Assembly (NCBI GenBank): GCA_038230335.1
Contig: JBBRNL010000005.1
Coordinates: 272,087-336,086 of the forward strand
Length of the DNA: 64,000 nt
Source: JBBRDU01 sp038230335
GTDB taxonomy: Bacteria > Verrucomicrobiota > Verrucomicrobiia > Chthoniobacterales > UBA10450
Direction: 5' to 3'
Shown: positions 61,258-64,000 of the stretch, one piece after another
Layout of the letters: each line of letters opens with the position of its first letter
Numbering within the stretch: the stretch's first letter is position 1
The notes under the pieces: generated by a model
Database searches by the model: none
What the model was told of the DNA's origin: nothing
What the model saw: the letters and a program-made list of their open reading frames with translations, nothing else
Translations under genes and position numbers: made by a program

Positions 61258-62796
61258 ATGAACGATCCCATTTTTATCGCGCAGGCTGACGAACCCATTT
61301 ATTTGCTCCCGAAGCTGGCCAACCGGCATGGACTCATTGCCGGAGCAACGGGCACCGGAAAAACCGTGACGCTGCAAACCCTCGCGGAAAATTTCAGTGC
61401 TCGAGGTGTTCCGGTGTTTATGGCGGATGTAAAAGGGGATCTGGCCGGGTTAAGTCAGGCGGGAGGCAACAACCCGAAGATCGTCGCGCGCGCCAAGGAA
61501 CTGGGCCTGACCGACTTCAAGGGTGAAGCGTGTCCGGTCGTCTTTTGGGATGTCTTCGGCGAGAACGGTCATCCCGTGCGGGCCACTGTGTCGGAGATGG
61601 GACCGTTGCTGCTTGGGCGTTTACTTCAGTTGAACGATACGCAGGAAGGCGTGCTCAACATGGTCTTTAAGATCGCGGACGAAAGCGGACTGCTCCTTCT
61701 CGATCTGAAAGATTTGCGCTCCATGCTGCAGTACTTGGCCGACAACGCGGACCAATTCAGAACGCAGTACGGCAATGTCTCGGCGGCGAGCGCGGGAGCG
61801 ATCCAGCGCAATCTGCTCGAGCTCGAATCGCAAGGGGCCGATAAATTTTTCGGCGAACCTGCGCTCAACCTGGATGATCTGCTACAAACGCAGGGAGGGA
61901 AGGGGGTCGTCAATATTCTGGCAGCGGAGAAGCTGATGCAGCAATCGCCCAAGGTTTACGCGACCTTCCTGCTCTGGCTTCTCTCGGAATTATTCGAGAA
62001 GCTGCCTGAGATTGGAGATCCGGATAAACCGAAGCTCGTCTTCTTTTTCGATGAAGCGCATTTGCTCTTCGCCGATATCGAACCGGCCGTGGAACAGAAA
62101 ATTGAGCAGACGGTCCGTCTCATTCGATCGAAAGGCGTCGGCGTTTATTTCGTCAGCCAGAATCCGCTCGATCTGCCGGACATCGTGCCCGGACAACTGG
62201 GTAATCGGGTGCAGCACGCCTTGCGTGCATTCACGCCGCGCGATCAGAAGGCGGTCAACGCGGCCGCTCAAACCTTTCGGCAAAACCCGAAGCTCAACGT
62301 GGAGACGGTTCTGACCGAACTGGCCGTAGGGGAGGCACTCGTTTCGATGTTGGATGAGAACGGGTCGCCCGAAATTGTGCAGCGAGCCAAGATCGTTCCA
62401 CCGCGGAGTCAGGTGGGCGCGATTACTCCGGAGCAGCGGAAGCAAATCATCGGCTCGTCCACTCTGGCGGGGCACTATGAAACCGCGGTCGATCGGGAGT
62501 CGGCCTTCGAAAAGCTGCAGGCGAGGGCAGGGCAGAAGGTAGAAGCCGCGGGCGCGCCGCCCGCGACACCGGGTGCTTCGGTCCCGGACGCGGCAAAGCC
62601 GGGCTTTTTTGGTTCAATCATGGGAACAGCCGCCTCGGTTTTTCAGGGAACGGTGGGTCCACGCGGCGGCGTGCATGATTCGATGGCGACGTCCGTGGTG
62701 AAGAGCGTGGTGCGGTCAGCCGGGACGCAGGTCGGCCGCGAAATCATTCGCGGTGTGCTCGGCGGTATTCTCGGGGGCGGCAGCCGGCGAAGATAA
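61258..62796 (+). CDS. DUF853 / HerA-like ATPase
   Basis: 512 residues. Walker A GLIAGATGTGKTVTLQTLA, Walker B LVFFFDEAHLLFAD, arginine-containing VYFVSQNPLDLPDIV; these match the DUF853 (YjgR) family of HerA-like ATPases. The C-terminus is Ala/Gly-rich. Possibly a DNA-motor-like NTPase; its role is unknown. 94 bp after the DUF1761 gene. Confidence 0.92.
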   Translation: MNDPIFIAQADEPIYLLPKLANRHGLIAGATGTGKTVTLQTLAENFSARGVPVFMADVKGDLAGLSQAGGNNPKIVARAKELGLTDFKGEACPVVFWDVFGENGHPVRATVSEMGPLLLGRLLQLNDTQEGVLNMVFKIADESGLLLLDLKDLRSMLQYLADNADQFRTQYGNVSAASAGAIQRNLLELESQGADKFFGEPALNLDDLLQTQGGKGVVNILAAEKLMQQSPKVYATFLLWLLSELFEKLPEIGDPDKPKLVFFFDEAHLLFADIEPAVEQKIEQTVRLIRSKGVGVYFVSQNPLDLPDIVPGQLGNRVQHALRAFTPRDQKAVNAAAQTFRQNPKLNVETVLTELAVGEALVSMLDENGSPEIVQRAKIVPPRSQVGAITPEQRKQIIGSSTLAGHYETAVDRESAFEKLQARAGQKVEAAGAPPATPGASVPDAAKPGFFGSIMGTAASVFQGTVGPRGGVHDSMATSVVKSVVRSAGTQVGREIIRGVLGGILGGGSRRR

Positions 62797-62924
62797 GTGG
62801 AACGGGCTCTCCGAGCTCGGTGTCAAAGATTTCGCCGGCCGGCGCTCAATATGAGCGGCGACCGCCGCTGAAGTTTTAACATCGCGCTAGGAGAGCGCGA
62901 TCCACCACGAACTGCGCGAAGCAA

Positions 62925-62957
62925 ATCGCCGGGTGCGTTTTGCACGTACCCGGCGAT
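62925..62957. terminator. Hairpin between converging DUF853 and small secreted gene
   Basis: ATCGCCGGGT (62925-62934) pairs with ACCCGGCGAT (62948-62957) with a GCGTTTTGCACGT loop that can itself pair GCGT..ACGT. Followed on the plus strand by CGCGAATTTTT. May end both transcripts. Confidence 0.5.
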
Positions 62958-62971
62958 CGCGAATTTTTAAA

Positions 62972-63313
62972 TTACGGCTTCTTCGGAGAAGCAGCCGGGG
63001 CGGCGTCTTTCTTGGCCGCTTTGTCGGCCTTGGCGGCTTTATCCGCCTTGCCTGCCTTCACCTCGGCTTCGGTCGCCGTCATGGTGTAGGTGACGGTCAC
63101 TTTATCGCCGACCTTCAGATCTCCCGTTACCTTGGTGCTGGAGTCCCGGTTCACTTCCCAACGATCCTTGCCTTTTTGGACAGCGATCATGGCGTCGTTC
63201 ACTTCGAGGATAGGTCCCGTGACCTGGTAGGTCTTCGCTCCCGCTGCGAATGCCGTGCTACTGAGCGCGAGGCACGCCGCGGCCAACAAACTCACTGCTG
63301 ATTTTGTGTTCAT
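62972..63313 (-). CDS. Small secreted protein with OB-like core and Lys/Ala tail
   Basis: 113 residues with signal peptide (SAVSLLAAACLALSSTAFA). Core TYQVTGPILEVNDAMIAVQK, WEVNRDSSTKVTGDLKVGDK, VTVTYTMTATEAEV, then a tandem KAGKADKAAKADKAAKKD tail and PAASPKKP. The same layout as 12712-13251 but shorter. Function unknown; the charged tail could bind surfaces or nucleic acid. Confidence 0.65.
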   Translation of the reverse strand: MNTKSAVSLLAAACLALSSTAFAAGAKTYQVTGPILEVNDAMIAVQKGKDRWEVNRDSSTKVTGDLKVGDKVTVTYTMTATEAEVKAGKADKAAKADKAAKKDAAPAASPKKP

Positions 63314-63495
63314 GTATGGGATTAGACCGCGGTGTATGGCAACTATTCAAGGCTTTTGCGGTTGTCTCGTCGACTATCTGTACGGGAAGGGCCAAGTTCT
63401 CGGTAGGGAAGCCGCGCTGCGGCTTCCGCTCGGCTCGCGTATTTCTCTACAGGAGCGTTTGGGTAGGAGGCTCATCCGCGGGTTCGGGATAAAGC

Positions 63496-63531
63496 AAAAC
63501 GGCCGCTGCCTTTGTGGGCAACGGCCGTTTT
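63496..63531 (-). terminator. Terminator of the rrn operon
   Basis: Long stem AAAACGGCCG (63496-63505) / CGGCCGTTTT (63522-63531), extended inward by TGCC/GGCA; on the minus strand the RNA ends in GTTTTGC. Immediately downstream of 5S. Confidence 0.8.
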
Positions 63532-63533
63532 GT

Positions 63534-63648
63534 TCTGGCGACGTCCTACTCTCGCACGACCTTTCGTCGCACTACCATCGGGGCTGCAGCGTTTCACTTC
63601 CGTGTTCGGAATGGGAACGGGTGGTGCCACTGCGCTAAGATCACCAGA
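63534..63648 (-). rRNA. rrf: 5S ribosomal RNA
   Basis: 115 nt. Ends TCTGGTG / CGCCAGA pair as helix I; internal CCCATTCCGAACACGGAAGT and GGTAGTGCGA segments are the conserved 5S core. Read on the minus strand. Confidence 0.95.
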
Positions 63649-63938
63649 GGGCTGAGGCCGAATTGAGGATTGAAGGCTTCAAATTGCAGATTTCTCCGCG
63701 ATCGCCTTCAAGTGGCATCAGAGTCTCTGGCGATTTTTTTTCGCCATTTAGTTTTCAAAGAACTCGGCTTCAAATCTTCAATCGAAAATGTGAAATCGGC
63801 AATTATCCGCCGGTTCTCTGATATCTACATACAGGAGTTGGGAAAACCAAACCGCTTAGGGCTTCGTTTTATTTGGATCATTCATTTCCCATTGCTGCTG
63901 TCCCGCCGAAGCGGAACAGCAGGGTATTGGAAAAGTAA
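63649..63938 (-). other. 23S-5S spacer
   Basis: About 290 bases, long for this spacer. It includes an imperfect stem from GATCATT (63876-63882) to AATGATC at the 23S end (63938-63944), with an inner hairpin CTGCTGT..ACAGCAG (63895-63922); likely an RNase III-type processing stem. A plus frame of 90 codons (63670-63942) runs through it but is not coding. Confidence 0.55.
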
Positions 63939-64000
63939 ATGATCAAGCCGAACGGGTTATTAGTATCACTTAGCTGAATACATTACTGCACTTACACCAG
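63939..64000 (-). rRNA. rrl: 23S ribosomal RNA, 3' end (partial)
   Basis: The minus strand reads GTGATACTAATAACCCGTTC then GGCTTGATCAT, the conserved 3' terminus of 23S rRNA. The gene continues beyond the window edge. The exact 3' end is uncertain by a few bases. Confidence 0.92.

Noticed and set aside
63670..63942. 90-codon ORF between 23S and 5S
   Set aside because: Lies in the rRNA spacer and enters the 23S 3' end; composition is not coding-like.
1..64000. CRISPR arrays, insertion sequences, integrases or prophage genes
   Set aside because: No regularly spaced repeats, transposase or integrase motifs were seen on either strand.

Overview
The window (about 57-58 % GC, gene-dense, many 1-8 bp gene overlaps) looks like a chromosomal segment of a Verrucomicrobiota bacterium, plausibly Chthoniobacterales/Spartobacteria. 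This is inferred from the very large GreA-type protein with a long N-terminal extension (PVC style), a TIGR04073-type exosortase-associated protein, two orphan FtsX/MacB 'ADOP' permeases and intergenic GTTGGNCGTT strings. No insertion sequence, prophage or CRISPR array was seen.

Layout. 1-5.6 kb: 3' part of a LanB-like (glutamylation-domain) gene coupled to a Soj/ParA ATPase, a GNAT acetyltransferase, and a radical-SAM protein next to a DUF4130-UdgX fusion. 5.6-12.7 kb: a compact histidine operon (hisI-G-D-C-HAD-B-H-F-A), preceded by a His-rich leader peptide and an attenuator with mutually exclusive hairpins. This is the clearest regulatory find of the window. 12.7-19.6 kb, all minus: small secreted proteins and a copper/heavy-metal block (Cys-rich exported protein, DUF3347 protein, His-rich exported protein, His-rich membrane protein with a heptad repeat, heavy-metal-binding lipoprotein, TolC-like channel, Tat-exported multicopper oxidase). 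No inner-membrane metal pump is seen. 19.6-25.1 kb: osmC, hybrid kinase, fatty-acid desaturase and a second kinase in one tightly coupled minus operon, divergent from a LysR regulator. 25.1-34.4 kb: a cysteine-less FmdB-like protein, tRNA-Ala, a second desaturase, an orphan permease, a ferritin-like/VIT1 transporter coupled to an EamA exporter.

33.2-46 kb, all minus: an ammonium transporter, an NtrC-type activator, a kinase and a receiver-TPR regulator, a BBP2 porin, a 27-residue membrane peptide, kdpF-A-B-C and a KdpD reduced to its sensor and USP domains. A relic of a second receiver gene lies between the regulator and the porin. 46-62.8 kb: an ATP-grasp ligase with a zinc peptidase, small membrane proteins, a second orphan permease, DoxX and SerA, an APC permease-USP fusion, a TrmA/RlmD methyltransferase, TerC, long GreA, small membrane proteins and a DUF853 ATPase. 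62.9-64 kb: a small secreted protein, then the 3' end of an rrn operon (5S and the last bases of 23S) on the minus strand with a strong terminator.

Functional threads are amino-acid biosynthesis under attenuation control, metal handling (copper oxidation, Fe/Mn storage-transport, TerC), potassium and nitrogen uptake with two-component control, and redox/membrane-lipid adaptation. A coding-strand-biased 7-mer (CCTAACG) recurs through the whole window. All similarity statements are from reading the translations; no database search was possible.
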